This document shows, one piece after another, positions 1 through 6,966 of a stretch of DNA of 23,167 nt. The notes beneath the pieces are model-generated. The model was not told the DNA's origin and searched no databases. It saw nothing but the letters and a program-made list of their open reading frames with translations. Each line of letters begins with the position of its first letter. Position 1 is the first letter of the stretch. The stretch is taken from contig JAZBPA010000243.1 in the NCBI GenBank assembly GCA_036351435.1, positions 1 to 23,167 of the forward strand. The letters run 5' to 3'. The position numbers were made by a program, and so were the translations under genes. The stretch is from JAAUQA01 sp036351435. Its GTDB lineage: Bacteria; Pseudomonadota; Gammaproteobacteria; Competibacterales; Competibacteraceae.

Positions 1-303
1 AGGATTGCCAGCAGACGGCGACGGGGTTGAGAAGCACTAAGTGGGTGATAAGTTTTCGTATTCAATAACATAACCTCGGGCAAGGTGGTCCAAACGGGAT
101 GGCAGCGTCATAATAAACTCATCCTTACGCAATAATGCTGCTATTGCAACCAATTAGAGCATGTTGCATTGTTTTTTGGTTTATCGCGCTTCCGAACGGG
201 CGTTATGGAGCACATTTGCAATAGCTGTAAAAATTGGAATAGCCTTCTCGTAACGAAGATCAATCGCACATCTGAGGCCAGCGCAAAAATTTCTCGAACG
301 ATT
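1..303. other. Stretch with no supported gene
   Basis: I see no convincing gene here. Short open frames exist on both strands, including one on the minus strand that runs into the end of the next gene. None has a ribosome binding site, a recognisable domain or an unbiased reason to be real. The first bases could be the tail of a plus-strand gene lying outside the window (two frames stay open for only 9 to 12 codons), but this cannot be decided. No tRNA-like cloverleaf or strong terminator hairpin was noticed. Confidence 0.5.
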
Positions 304-741
304 TCAGTGGCTAACGGAGTCAACCTCAATCGGTTTACGCCCAAGCAGTTTTAACAACAAGCGCCGTCCGGTGACTAGAACCGGATACAGTAGAGCAGTG
401 AGCCTCGGCGAGCGGAATATCCGGTAATTGAACCGATTGAACAGGCCACTGCGACTGCTCATCAGCGCCAGCACATTGAGCGCTTGCGCGCCGTGGTAAA
501 CCTGGTCAGCATTACGCACCACAAAGCCTTTATCCAAATCCAGCCCCTGACGATATAAATCCGCCGTCAATGCAGGCTGTTGGCGAGCATCAAGCAATTG
601 CACTGGGCCAGCGCTCTGCCGCAAACGCAGCCAGGTCACGTAGCTGCGACACATGGGGCAATCGCCATCATAGATAATGGTGACGCCAGCGTCTTTGGGT
701 GCGCCGGGTGAAACCTGATTATCGACTGATTTTGAAGTCAT
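304..741 (-). CDS. DCC-family thiol-disulfide oxidoreductase-like protein (DUF393)
   Basis: The 145-residue product matches the DCC (DUF393/YuxK) family, small proteins predicted to be thiol-disulfide oxidoreductases. The diagnostic motif is IYDGDCPMC, with the Cys pair at residues 28 and 31 in a DxxCxxC arrangement directly after a beta strand. A later segment around residues 85-115 (GAQALNVLALM, then FRSPRLTALLYPV) also fits the family. There is no signal peptide, so it is probably cytoplasmic or membrane-peripheral. The exact substrate is not known for the family. The start at 741 lacks a good Shine-Dalgarno sequence, but the next Met (residue 30) falls inside the motif, so no better start exists. 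It stands alone, 154 bases downstream of ecotin on the same strand. Family assignment is firm; the biological role is not. Confidence 0.88.
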   Translation of the reverse strand: MTSKSVDNQVSPGAPKDAGVTIIYDGDCPMCRSYVTWLRLRQSAGPVQLLDARQQPALTADLYRQGLDLDKGFVVRNADQVYHGAQALNVLALMSSRSGLFNRFNYRIFRSPRLTALLYPVLVTGRRLLLKLLGRKPIEVDSVSH

Positions 742-895
742 TGGACAATCGTCAAGTCATGGTTCATATCCATTGCGAGGATGAACCGCACAGTTCACCG
801 ATCCAGCGAGGATAAGGATTGCGCGTAGCGAATGGCCCTTCCCAAACCCTTTTTTTCATCTAACCAATCAGCCAGATAGTTCCCTATTTCGCCAT

Positions 896-1375
896 TTATT
901 CCACCGCCGCCTTGCCTAGTTCACTTCCTGCCGTCCAAATCCGGTAGCGTACTTCGAAGCCTTCCGGCACATAGGTCACCACCGGCAGTTTGCTGTTGTA
1001 ACGCTGCATGAAACCGTCGCCACGGACCCACACGAATTCCTCAGTTTTAACGGCGTCAGGTGAGCAGGCCATCAAGGTCGAAGCCGGACCGCTGACTTCC
1101 TTGAGGACGTAATAGGGAAACCCCCAGCCTTCGGCTACTTTACTCTCCAGCGAACCCATGAAGCGAGTTGGGTTGCAATCGACCAGCAGGGTTTTGCCCA
1201 CCACGATTTCCACCAGCCGATCCGCCTCGTTCTCTAAGGCGGGCACCCGAAACACTTGACGGGTAAACCCTTCATCGGCTGCTGGGTAGGGCTTCATGCC
1301 GTATTGGTCCTCGGCGTTAATCATTATTAATGGAAAAAATACAGCTAACAGGACGATTAAGATTTTGCGCAACAT
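896..1375 (-). CDS. eco: Ecotin, periplasmic serine protease inhibitor
   Basis: The 159-residue precursor is an ecotin. This family forms dimers in the periplasm and inhibits trypsin-fold serine proteases such as elastase, trypsin and chymotrypsin. A signal peptide covers about residues 1-21. Family landmarks are the YPAADEGFTRQVF start, LVDCN with Cys67, EGWGFPYYVL, the reactive loop SGPASTLMAC ending in Cys104 (the expected disulfide partner of Cys67), and MQRYNSKLPVVTYVPEG. Aligned on Cys104, the P1 position is Leu101 followed by Met102, where the E. coli protein has Met-Met. An AAGGA ribosome site lies about 9 bases before the ATG. The gene starts 40 bases after the end of the sugar permease gene, so it is probably the last gene of that operon. 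Why an importer operon carries a protease inhibitor is not evident. Confidence 0.93.
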   Translation of the reverse strand: MLRKILIVLLAVFFPLIMINAEDQYGMKPYPAADEGFTRQVFRVPALENEADRLVEIVVGKTLLVDCNPTRFMGSLESKVAEGWGFPYYVLKEVSGPASTLMACSPDAVKTEEFVWVRGDGFMQRYNSKLPVVTYVPEGFEVRYRIWTAGSELGKAAVE

Positions 1376-1415
1376 GGATCAAGTTCCTTCTGCAAAATAG
1401 TGTTGAATGGGGCAA

Positions 1416-2243
1416 TCACCCTTTAACCGCACCCGCCGTCAGACCGGACACGATCCGATGTTGGAAAATCAACACCAGCACCACCAACGGCAGCGTGACG
1501 ATGATCGAAGCCGCCATGATATTGCCCCACGGCAATTCGAATTGACTAGCACCGCTGATCAAGGCAATAGCAACCGGCACGGTGCGTTGAGTATCGGTTA
1601 AAGTGAAAGTCAATGCGAACAGAAATTCGTTCCAAGCCGCAATGAAGGCCAATAGCCCGGTTGACACCAGAGCCGGCCACATCAGCGGCAGGAATACTTT
1701 GATGACGATGTCCCAGGGACTTGCGCCGTCCATGATCGCCGCTTCTTCCAATTCCTTGGGCAGATCGCGCATGAAAGTGGTCAACACCCAGACCGTAAAC
1801 GGCAGGGTGAAAATCAGATAAGAAATCACCAGACTGAACAGATTGTTGTACAAGCCCAGCGCCCGGATCAATTCAAACAAGCCGGATAACACCGCGACTT
1901 GGGGAAACATGGATACGCTCAGAATGGTCAGCAGCAACAGCCCCCGCCCACGGAACTGAACCCGGCTTAAGGCAAAGGCCGCGGTCAAGCCGAAAAACAA
2001 CGACAGCGCAACCACCGCAGCGGATACACCCAACGAGTTGAGAATATTGCGGGCGAACGGCTGCTCACCAAACACCGAACGATAGTTATCCCACTGCCAG
2101 TGTAGCGGGAAAAAATTCACACTGAACAGCGCCGAACCGGTTTTGAATGACGTAATGAAGGCGTAATAGAAGGGAAACACCGCATAGCCGATGATCAGCG
2201 CCACCAGCAGATAAAATCCCACTTGACTGCCTATCCGTTTCAT
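1416..2243 (-). CDS. Sugar ABC transporter permease, MalG-like
   Basis: The 275-residue product is an inner-membrane permease of the carbohydrate uptake family 1 (MalG/UgpE type). It has an N-terminal helix (VGFYLLVALIIGYAVFPFY) followed by five more hydrophobic segments. The cytoplasmic EAA loop that docks the ATPase is clear: EEAAIMDGASPWDIVIKVFL, with the conserved D-G and a following LPLMWPAL. The C-terminal QHRIVSGLTAGAVKG is typical of MalG-like permeases. Its ATG is 3 bases beyond the stop codon of the upstream MalF-like gene, so translation is probably coupled. Together with that protein it should form the membrane channel for the sugar delivered by the binding protein encoded at 3167-4444. 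The transported sugar is unproven. Confidence 0.93.
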   Translation of the reverse strand: MKRIGSQVGFYLLVALIIGYAVFPFYYAFITSFKTGSALFSVNFFPLHWQWDNYRSVFGEQPFARNILNSLGVSAAVVALSLFFGLTAAFALSRVQFRGRGLLLLTILSVSMFPQVAVLSGLFELIRALGLYNNLFSLVISYLIFTLPFTVWVLTTFMRDLPKELEEAAIMDGASPWDIVIKVFLPLMWPALVSTGLLAFIAAWNEFLFALTFTLTDTQRTVPVAIALISGASQFELPWGNIMAASIIVTLPLVVLVLIFQHRIVSGLTAGAVKG

Positions 2244-2246
2244 CAG

Positions 2247-3173
2247 CTAGCGCTCCCCATCGAAGCGCACTCGACCCAACATGAGATACAGCAGGGTACA
2301 CAAGGCGACGATGAAAAACAGCAGAGTTGAGGCCGCCGAACCGTAGCCCACATCCTGGAAGTCTACTAATTGCTGACGGGCATACACTGACATGGACATG
2401 GTGTCGCGGCTGTTAGAGGTCAACACGTAAATCAAATCGAAAATGCGCAACGCATCCAGCAACCGGAAAATTACCGCGACCAGCAGGGCCGGTTTGATCA
2501 AGGGTAAAGTGACTTTAAAGAACACTTTAACCGGATGTACGCCGTCCACCCGGGCCGCTTCATAACAATCGGTGGGTAGCATTTGTAGCGCAGCCAGAAT
2601 CAACAACGCCATAAACGGGGTGGTCTTCCACACATCGACCATGATCACCGCGCTCATGGCCAGATCGGGACTGGCAGTCCAAGCCAGCGGTGCAGAAATC
2701 AACCCGATGCTCAGCAGCAGGTGATTCACAATTCCAAACTGATCATGCAACATCCAACCCCACATTTTGGCTGAAACGATGGTCGGAATCGCCCAGGGAA
2801 TCAATACCGCTGCGCGTACCCAGGCACGTCCCTTGAATGAGGCGTTAAGCACCAACGCGATAATCAACCCCAGCACCGTTTCCAGACTGACCGAGATAAG
2901 CGCGAAACGAACCGTATTCCAAACCGCATTCCACCAATCGGGATCGGCTAATAACCCGTACCATTCGCCCTGGTAATAATCGAGATAGTTTTCGAAACCG
3001 ACAAATCGGGCTGCGCTTAAATTCATCAATTGAGCATCGGTAAAGCCAAAGCCGATGGTGCGCACCAATGGCCAGCCTGCAACCAGCGCGAGGATGAGCA
3101 ACATCGGTAGCAAGAATAACCAGGCGGTTCGGACTCGACGGCTGCCCAAACGGGAACGGGGCGACTTTACCAT
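2247..3173 (-). CDS. Sugar ABC transporter permease, MalF/UgpA-like
   Basis: This is the second inner-membrane permease of the sugar importer. The frame is open back to 3275, but I choose the ATG at 3173 (MVKSPRSRLGSRRVR), giving 308 residues. It overlaps the end of the binding-protein gene by 7 bases, whereas the longer start would overlap by 109 bases and add a polar, unconserved 34-residue extension. The first helix is LFLLPMLLILALVAGWPLV. The EAA loop reads EAARVDGVHPVKVFFKVTLP, followed by LIKPALLVAVIF, the site that contacts the ATPase. The periplasmic section with FVGFENYLDYYQGEW is typical of family members for disaccharides and glycerol phosphate. It is flanked by the binding protein upstream and the MalG-like partner 3 bases downstream. 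Confidence 0.92.
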   Translation of the reverse strand: MVKSPRSRLGSRRVRTAWLFLLPMLLILALVAGWPLVRTIGFGFTDAQLMNLSAARFVGFENYLDYYQGEWYGLLADPDWWNAVWNTVRFALISVSLETVLGLIIALVLNASFKGRAWVRAAVLIPWAIPTIVSAKMWGWMLHDQFGIVNHLLLSIGLISAPLAWTASPDLAMSAVIMVDVWKTTPFMALLILAALQMLPTDCYEAARVDGVHPVKVFFKVTLPLIKPALLVAVIFRLLDALRIFDLIYVLTSNSRDTMSMSVYARQQLVDFQDVGYGSAASTLLFFIVALCTLLYLMLGRVRFDGER

Positions 3174-4444
3174 CGCCTGCCACCACGGCTCAGCCGTTTC
3201 AGCCGGTTTTCCAGCCGCGCTAGGCTGGTGCTGGCGCTGAGTTGGCCGGACAACACGCTGTGCACGGCGTTCCAAAATTCGCTGCTAAGCGGATTGTACT
3301 TAGCCCCTGTTACCGTGGACGGGCGCGGTACGGCGTTGACGAAGGTGTCATACAAATCGCCGAAGAATGGGTTGGCGGCTAATATTTCAGGATCTTGATA
3401 CAACGCTTTGCGGGTGGGATTAAACGATCCCTCAATGGCCCGCCGTTTCTGTTCCGCCGCGCCGGTCAGATACAGCACCAAATCAGCGGCGATGGCCGGA
3501 TGATTGGAATATTTCGATACCGCCAACTGGCCGCCGCCCAATGTAGCGGCATAACGGCCCGCAGCGCCACCTTTGGGTAAGGCCGCGACACCGACTTTGC
3601 CTTTAACCGCGCTGTCCGGGCTGCGGGCCAAGGCCCAGGCGTAAGGCCAGTTGCGCATGAACACCGCGTTTCCGGCTTGGAACACGCCACGGGCTTCCTC
3701 CTCGGCGTAATTCAACACGCCTTCCGGACTAATGGTCTTCATCCAACCGGCAGCCTGAGTCAGGGCGGCGATGGCCTGCGGATTATTGATAGTCACTTTG
3801 CCTTCTGCGTCGACAATTGTTCCGCCGTCATGACTGACCACCCATTCCAAGGCATTACAGGTCAACCCCTCATAAGCACGCCCTTGCCAGACAAAGCCCC
3901 ATAGCTTGTCATTGCCGGCGGCCCTTTCAGCGGTTTGAATCTTCTTTGCAGTGGCGGTTAATTGCGCCCAGGTTTCGGGAACCGGCTCGCCATATTTGTC
4001 CAGCAAATCCTTGCGGTAGTACAACAGTCCAGCATCAATGAACCACGGCATCGCCACCAGCCGCCCATCGACAGTGTTGTTGCCAATAATTGCCTGGAAA
4101 TGCGCTTGTTCGGTTCCGTCGGCATAGGGCGTTAAATCGATCAATTGACTGCTGAGGATGCCGGGCCAAATTACATCAATCAGGAATACATCCACATCCG
4201 CCGCACCTGCTGCCAGCAATTGTTGGTATAAGGCCAGCCGCTCGGTGCTTGAATTCGGTGTAGAAACAATATTTACCGTATGGCCGGTTTCCTTAGCCCA
4301 AGTATCGGCGCCGGTTCGGCATAGCTCGAGCTCCTGGCCAAGCGCGCTGCAGGCGATAGAAATCGTTGCCGCCTGCAGCGGAGAATGACTTATCCAGAGA
4401 GCCAACAGGGCCATTATTCCTAGCTCGCGCAGGCTTTTTTTCAT
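3167..4444 (-). CDS. Sugar ABC transporter substrate-binding protein (family 1)
   Basis: The 425-residue product is an extracellular solute-binding protein of family 1 for carbohydrates. A Sec signal peptide runs to about residue 25 (MALLALWISHSPLQA), with no lipobox Cys. Landmarks include STERLALYQQLLAAG, DVDVFLIDVIWPGIL, AMPWFIDAGLLYYRKDLL and FMRNWPYAWALA. These resemble the trehalose/maltose-type binding proteins (ThuE, LpqY and archaeal trehalose/maltose group). That points to an alpha-glucoside substrate, but this is an inference from remembered family patterns. The ribosome site is strong (GGAGG, complement of 4450-4454, 5 bases before the ATG). It is the first gene of the operon with the two permeases and ecotin. 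No ATP-binding subunit is encoded nearby, so a shared MalK-type ATPase elsewhere is likely. Confidence 0.92.
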   Translation of the reverse strand: MKKSLRELGIMALLALWISHSPLQAATISIACSALGQELELCRTGADTWAKETGHTVNIVSTPNSSTERLALYQQLLAAGAADVDVFLIDVIWPGILSSQLIDLTPYADGTEQAHFQAIIGNNTVDGRLVAMPWFIDAGLLYYRKDLLDKYGEPVPETWAQLTATAKKIQTAERAAGNDKLWGFVWQGRAYEGLTCNALEWVVSHDGGTIVDAEGKVTINNPQAIAALTQAAGWMKTISPEGVLNYAEEEARGVFQAGNAVFMRNWPYAWALARSPDSAVKGKVGVAALPKGGAAGRYAATLGGGQLAVSKYSNHPAIAADLVLYLTGAAEQKRRAIEGSFNPTRKALYQDPEILAANPFFGDLYDTFVNAVPRPSTVTGAKYNPLSSEFWNAVHSVLSGQLSASTSLARLENRLKRLSRGGRRW

Positions 4445-4764
4445 CGCTACCTCCGGTTTGAGGGCCTGTTCAGCAAAAAAAAATTGAAAAAAATGTCAAA
4501 TCAGGCTTGTGATGGGCTAGATAACCGATCTAGATCGTTCTATGCTTGCTACATTTAATCAGAATCAATTGCTTGTGAGTACCATGAGCACTGGCCGGCG
4601 GAGGAAATGTCGTTCACCGGGGCATGGCCGTGAAGTTTCATTACCGTACTAGATACTATCGAGTTTACTAGGGAAGTTTAGCGACACTGCCGACCCCATG
4701 CGACTTTAACCACGCCAAATTGAAGTAAACCAAGACCGACCTTCATCAACTGGGGAGACTAACC
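4445..4764. promoter_or_regulatory. Divergent intergenic region between sugar operon and HU gene
   Basis: This 320-base region separates the minus-strand sugar importer operon from the plus-strand HU gene and must hold both promoters. For the sugar operon, a perfect TTGACA (complement of 4494-4499) lies about 50 bases before the ATG, within a long T-rich tract on that strand, but no convincing -10 box follows at the usual spacing. A 12-bp perfect palindrome sits upstream at 4526-4537. For HU, a GGGGAG ribosome site at 4752-4757 precedes its ATG; I could not settle a promoter. No coding frame in the stretch looks real. Confidence 0.5.
4526..4537. promoter_or_regulatory. Palindrome CGATCTAGATCG, candidate operator
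   Basis: A perfect 12-bp inverted repeat centred between 4531 and 4532, with one additional matching pair beyond a mismatch. The half CTAGAT also occurs in the same orientation 13 bases earlier at 4517-4522. It lies upstream of the TTGACA element of the sugar operon and in the divergent region with HU. It could be the operator of a sugar-responsive repressor or activator, but no regulator gene is adjacent, so this is inference. Confidence 0.35.
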
Positions 4765-5091
4765 ATGAATAAAGCGGAACTTACTGACGCCATCGCCAAA
4801 GAAAACACTGCACTGAGCAAAGTTCAAATCAGTGGCGTTGTGGACTCGCTGCTTGATACCGTACGTCAGGAACTGGCGAAAGGAGGCAGCGTCATGTTAT
4901 TGGGGTTTGGTACGTTCTCGACTGCCAAACGTGCTGAACGAACCGGACGCCATCCACAGACCGGCGAACCCATGTCCATTCCTGCCGCCACTACTGTAAA
5001 GTTTGCTGCAGGTAAAGCATTCAAAGAATTAGTCAATCCTCCCAAAGGCGCAAAAGGGGGCAAAGGGAAAAAAGCCAAGAAGAAAAAATAA
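4765..5091 (+). CDS. HU-family DNA-binding protein with lysine-rich C-terminal tail
   Basis: The 108-residue product has a complete HU/IHF fold in residues 1-91. It starts MNKAELTDAIAKENTALSK, has the GFGTF turn, and carries the DNA-binding arm around RAERTGRHPQTGEPMSIPA, with the conserved Pro near the arm tip. HU bends and packages DNA in the nucleoid. After the normal end (KAFKELVN) comes an extra tail of about 17 residues, PPKGAKGGKGKKAKKKK, rich in Lys and Gly. Most gammaproteobacterial HU proteins stop near residue 90 without such a tail; tails of this kind resemble those of actinobacterial HupB or histone H1-like proteins. It is encoded alone, with a GGGGAG ribosome site. Two A6 runs (5068-5073, 5083-5088) lie in the tail codons. 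The HU assignment is firm; the function of the tail is inferred. Confidence 0.94.
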   Translation: MNKAELTDAIAKENTALSKVQISGVVDSLLDTVRQELAKGGSVMLLGFGTFSTAKRAERTGRHPQTGEPMSIPAATTVKFAAGKAFKELVNPPKGAKGGKGKKAKKKK

Positions 5092-5191
5092 GCGGAAATT
5101 CAACAATAGCCCTGCAACCGGTCCAGGTGGGCAGGGCAAACAAGAACCATGGAATTGGATTAATCCGCAAGGCACAAATATATGGCTAAAA

Positions 5192-5232
5192 GCCCGTCTT
5201 CATTTATGCTGATTGTTGACGGGTATTTTTTT
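5192..5232 (+). terminator. Possible rho-independent terminator
   Basis: The arms CCCGTC (5193-5198) and GACGGG (5218-5223), extended by a G-U pair, are followed almost directly by a run of seven T (5226-5232). The loop is long (19 bases), so the structure is weaker than a typical terminator. It would end transcription about 100 bases after the HU gene and before the dienelactone hydrolase gene. A second inverted repeat, GCCCTGC/GCAGGGC at 5109-5115 and 5131-5137, lies closer to HU but has no T-run. Confidence 0.4.
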
Positions 5233-5354
5233 ACTCGGTGTTCTGCCGGGTTTATTCCCTGCGCTTAACGTGGCGGCGTTGTTGCGGTTTGTTCACATTT
5301 ATCAGTTATTCTCCGATAAGATTTATTCGATTAATCCAATTGTTGGAGGCCATC

Positions 5355-6158
5355 ATGATGATTTCGTTACGTGTCCTACTCGGTTGTTCGCTGTTGTTGA
5401 CCGGCCCGTTAGCATGGGCGGAGTTAAAAACCGAAGAACTGGAATACGCGGTGGGTGATGATCGCTTCACCGGCTATCTAGCTTATAACGATGCTATAAG
5501 TGGTGAACGCCCCGGCGTGTTAGTCGTGCATGAATGGTGGGGGCACAATGCCTATGCCCGTATGCGTGCGGAAATGTTGGCTGAGATGGGCTATACCGCA
5601 CTCGCTGTGGACATGTACGGGGAAGGCAAAGTAGCTGAACATCCGGATGACGCCAAAAAGTTCATGCAGGCCGTGATCAGCAACATGCCGGCAGCGGAAC
5701 AGCGTTTTAATACAGCCAAGACACTACTGCAAGACCATCCGACCGTTGATGGAGAACAACTTGCTGCTATCGGGTATTGCTTTGGCGGTGGCATCGTTCT
5801 GCATATGGCGCGAGCCGGTGCGGATCTGGATGGTGTGGTGAGTTTTCATGGCAGCCTCGGCACCAAAAAACCAGCCCAGGCGGGCGCAGTAAAAGCGGAA
5901 GTGCTGGCATTTACCGGTGCAGCTGATCCATTCGCCCCACCCGAGCAAGTAGAGGCGTTCGAAGAGGAAATGCGCTCAGCCGGTGCTACCTATGAGCTGG
6001 TCAGTTTCCCCGGCGTGAAACACAGTTTCACCAATCCAGATGCCGATAAAATCGCCGCAACCTACGGCATGCCATTGGCTTATGACGAGGCAGCGGATAA
6101 AGCATCCTGGACGCAGATGCAGCAGTTTTTCGACAAGCTGTTTGCAGAGTCAGAGTGA
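5355..6158 (+). CDS. Dienelactone hydrolase family protein, exported
   Basis: I chose the ATG at 5355 because GGAGG lies 5 bases before it and the protein then begins with a signal peptide (MMISLRVLLGCSLLLTG, cleavage after LAWA). The frame is open further upstream without a ribosome site. The 267-residue precursor has an alpha/beta hydrolase fold of the dienelactone hydrolase type. The HEWWGHNAY segment forms the oxyanion region. The nucleophile is Cys142 in GYCFGGG, with likely triad partners Asp191 in GAADPF and His223 in KHSF. A Cys rather than Ser nucleophile is typical of the family. Proven members open dienelactones, but many exported homologues have no known substrate, so a specific reaction should not be assumed. 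It stands between HU and the convergent ynj operon and seems to be a single-gene unit. Confidence 0.9.
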   Translation: MMISLRVLLGCSLLLTGPLAWAELKTEELEYAVGDDRFTGYLAYNDAISGERPGVLVVHEWWGHNAYARMRAEMLAEMGYTALAVDMYGEGKVAEHPDDAKKFMQAVISNMPAAEQRFNTAKTLLQDHPTVDGEQLAAIGYCFGGGIVLHMARAGADLDGVVSFHGSLGTKKPAQAGAVKAEVLAFTGAADPFAPPEQVEAFEEEMRSAGATYELVSFPGVKHSFTNPDADKIAATYGMPLAYDEAADKASWTQMQQFFDKLFAESE

Positions 6159-6179
6159 TCCATTTGTGGTGTTTTTTGC

Positions 6180-6194
6180 ATCCCCAGTGGGGAT
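6180..6194. repeat. Short inverted repeat between convergent genes
   Basis: ATCCCC and GGGGAT flank a 3-base loop in the gap between the convergent dienelactone hydrolase and ynjD-like genes. A run of six T lies on the plus strand just before it (6172-6177), so neither transcript has the normal hairpin-then-U order. It may help end transcription or be incidental. Confidence 0.3.
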
Positions 6195-6282
6195 ATACAA
6201 CGCTTGATATGAGTTAGGTTCATGCACCTCGATTGTCAATTCAACAACCCTTCGTTATGAAACCAAACATCAAGAACCGAGA

Positions 6283-6966
6283 TCACTGTGAAACATTCTC
6301 AAGGGTTTCAGCGCTTCTTTGATGCAGTATTAAGGCGAGGTCAACCACCGGACCGCCAGCCGCCACAGCATCTTTCGGATCGTGGGTGACCATAAGTGTG
6401 GGTAACCGCCTTTCCCGGGCATGGTCAAATACAAACTGACGGAATTGCCGACGATTGGACGCATCAAGCTTGGAAAACGGCTCATCCAGCAATAACACTT
6501 GCGGTTCCGAAAGCAGCGTACGCATTACTGACACTCGGGCCCGTTGTCCTCCGGATAGCGTGGCTGGATCACGCTTAGCAAATCCGCTTAGCCCCGCATC
6601 ATCCAGTGCTTGTTCGACACATTGGCGGCGTTCCGCCCGATCCCGTACTGTCGCCTTGAGCGCGAATGCTAAGTTATCTCCGACCGAGAGATGTGGAAAT
6701 AATAAATCGTCCTGAAACAAAATTCCGATCTGGCGTTGCTCAGGCGGCAGTTCGGTCACATCACGAGTACCGACCAGCACCCGTCCATCAGCTTGAAAGG
6801 CCGGGGCTAGGGTTCCACAGAGATAAGCCAGCAGGGTGGATTTACCGGAGCCACTCTCTCCCATGACTGCAGTGATTTCACCTGCCGGAACCGTAAGTGA
6901 CAGCGAGTCAATCAGGCTATTCTGACCGAGCTTCAAACTGATATGGCACAGCTCCAATGCGCTCAT
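6283..6966 (-). CDS. ynjD: ABC transporter ATP-binding protein, YnjD-like
   Basis: The ATPase subunit of a YnjBCD-type importer, 227 residues from the chosen ATG at 6966 (MSALELCHISLKLG). That ATG overlaps the stop of the permease gene in an ATGA junction; an ATG 39 bases further upstream would add a poorly matching leader. Motifs in order are Walker A GESGSGKST (about residues 36-44), Q-loop ILFQDDLLFPH, signature LSGGQRARV, Walker B VLLLDEPF with the SKLD D-loop, and switch MVTHD. The short length and lack of a C-terminal regulatory domain fit YnjD/ThiQ-type ATPases. It should energise the fused permease encoded just upstream. In E. coli the substrate of YnjBCD is unknown, so transport of thiamine or a related compound is only a weak analogy with ThiBPQ. 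Confidence 0.9.
   Translation of the reverse strand: MSALELCHISLKLGQNSLIDSLSLTVPAGEITAVMGESGSGKSTLLAYLCGTLAPAFQADGRVLVGTRDVTELPPEQRQIGILFQDDLLFPHLSVGDNLAFALKATVRDRAERRQCVEQALDDAGLSGFAKRDPATLSGGQRARVSVMRTLLSEPQVLLLDEPFSKLDASNRRQFRQFVFDHARERRLPTLMVTHDPKDAVAAGGPVVDLALILHQRSAETLENVSQ

Noticed and set aside
141..344. Minus-strand open frame overlapping the end of the DCC gene
   Set aside because: No ribosome site, no recognisable domain, and it overlaps a supported gene in another frame.
3174..3275. Longer N-terminus of the MalF-like permease
   Set aside because: It would overlap the binding-protein gene by 109 bases and adds a polar segment unlike family starts; the ATG at 3173 overlaps by only 7 bases.
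5238..5354. Upstream extension of the dienelactone hydrolase
   Set aside because: Arg/Cys-rich leader with no ribosome site; the ATG at 5355 has GGAGG and opens a proper signal peptide.
6172..6194. Rho-independent terminator between convergent genes
   Set aside because: The T-run precedes rather than follows the hairpin for the plus transcript, and the minus transcript would have an A-run; kept only as an inverted repeat.
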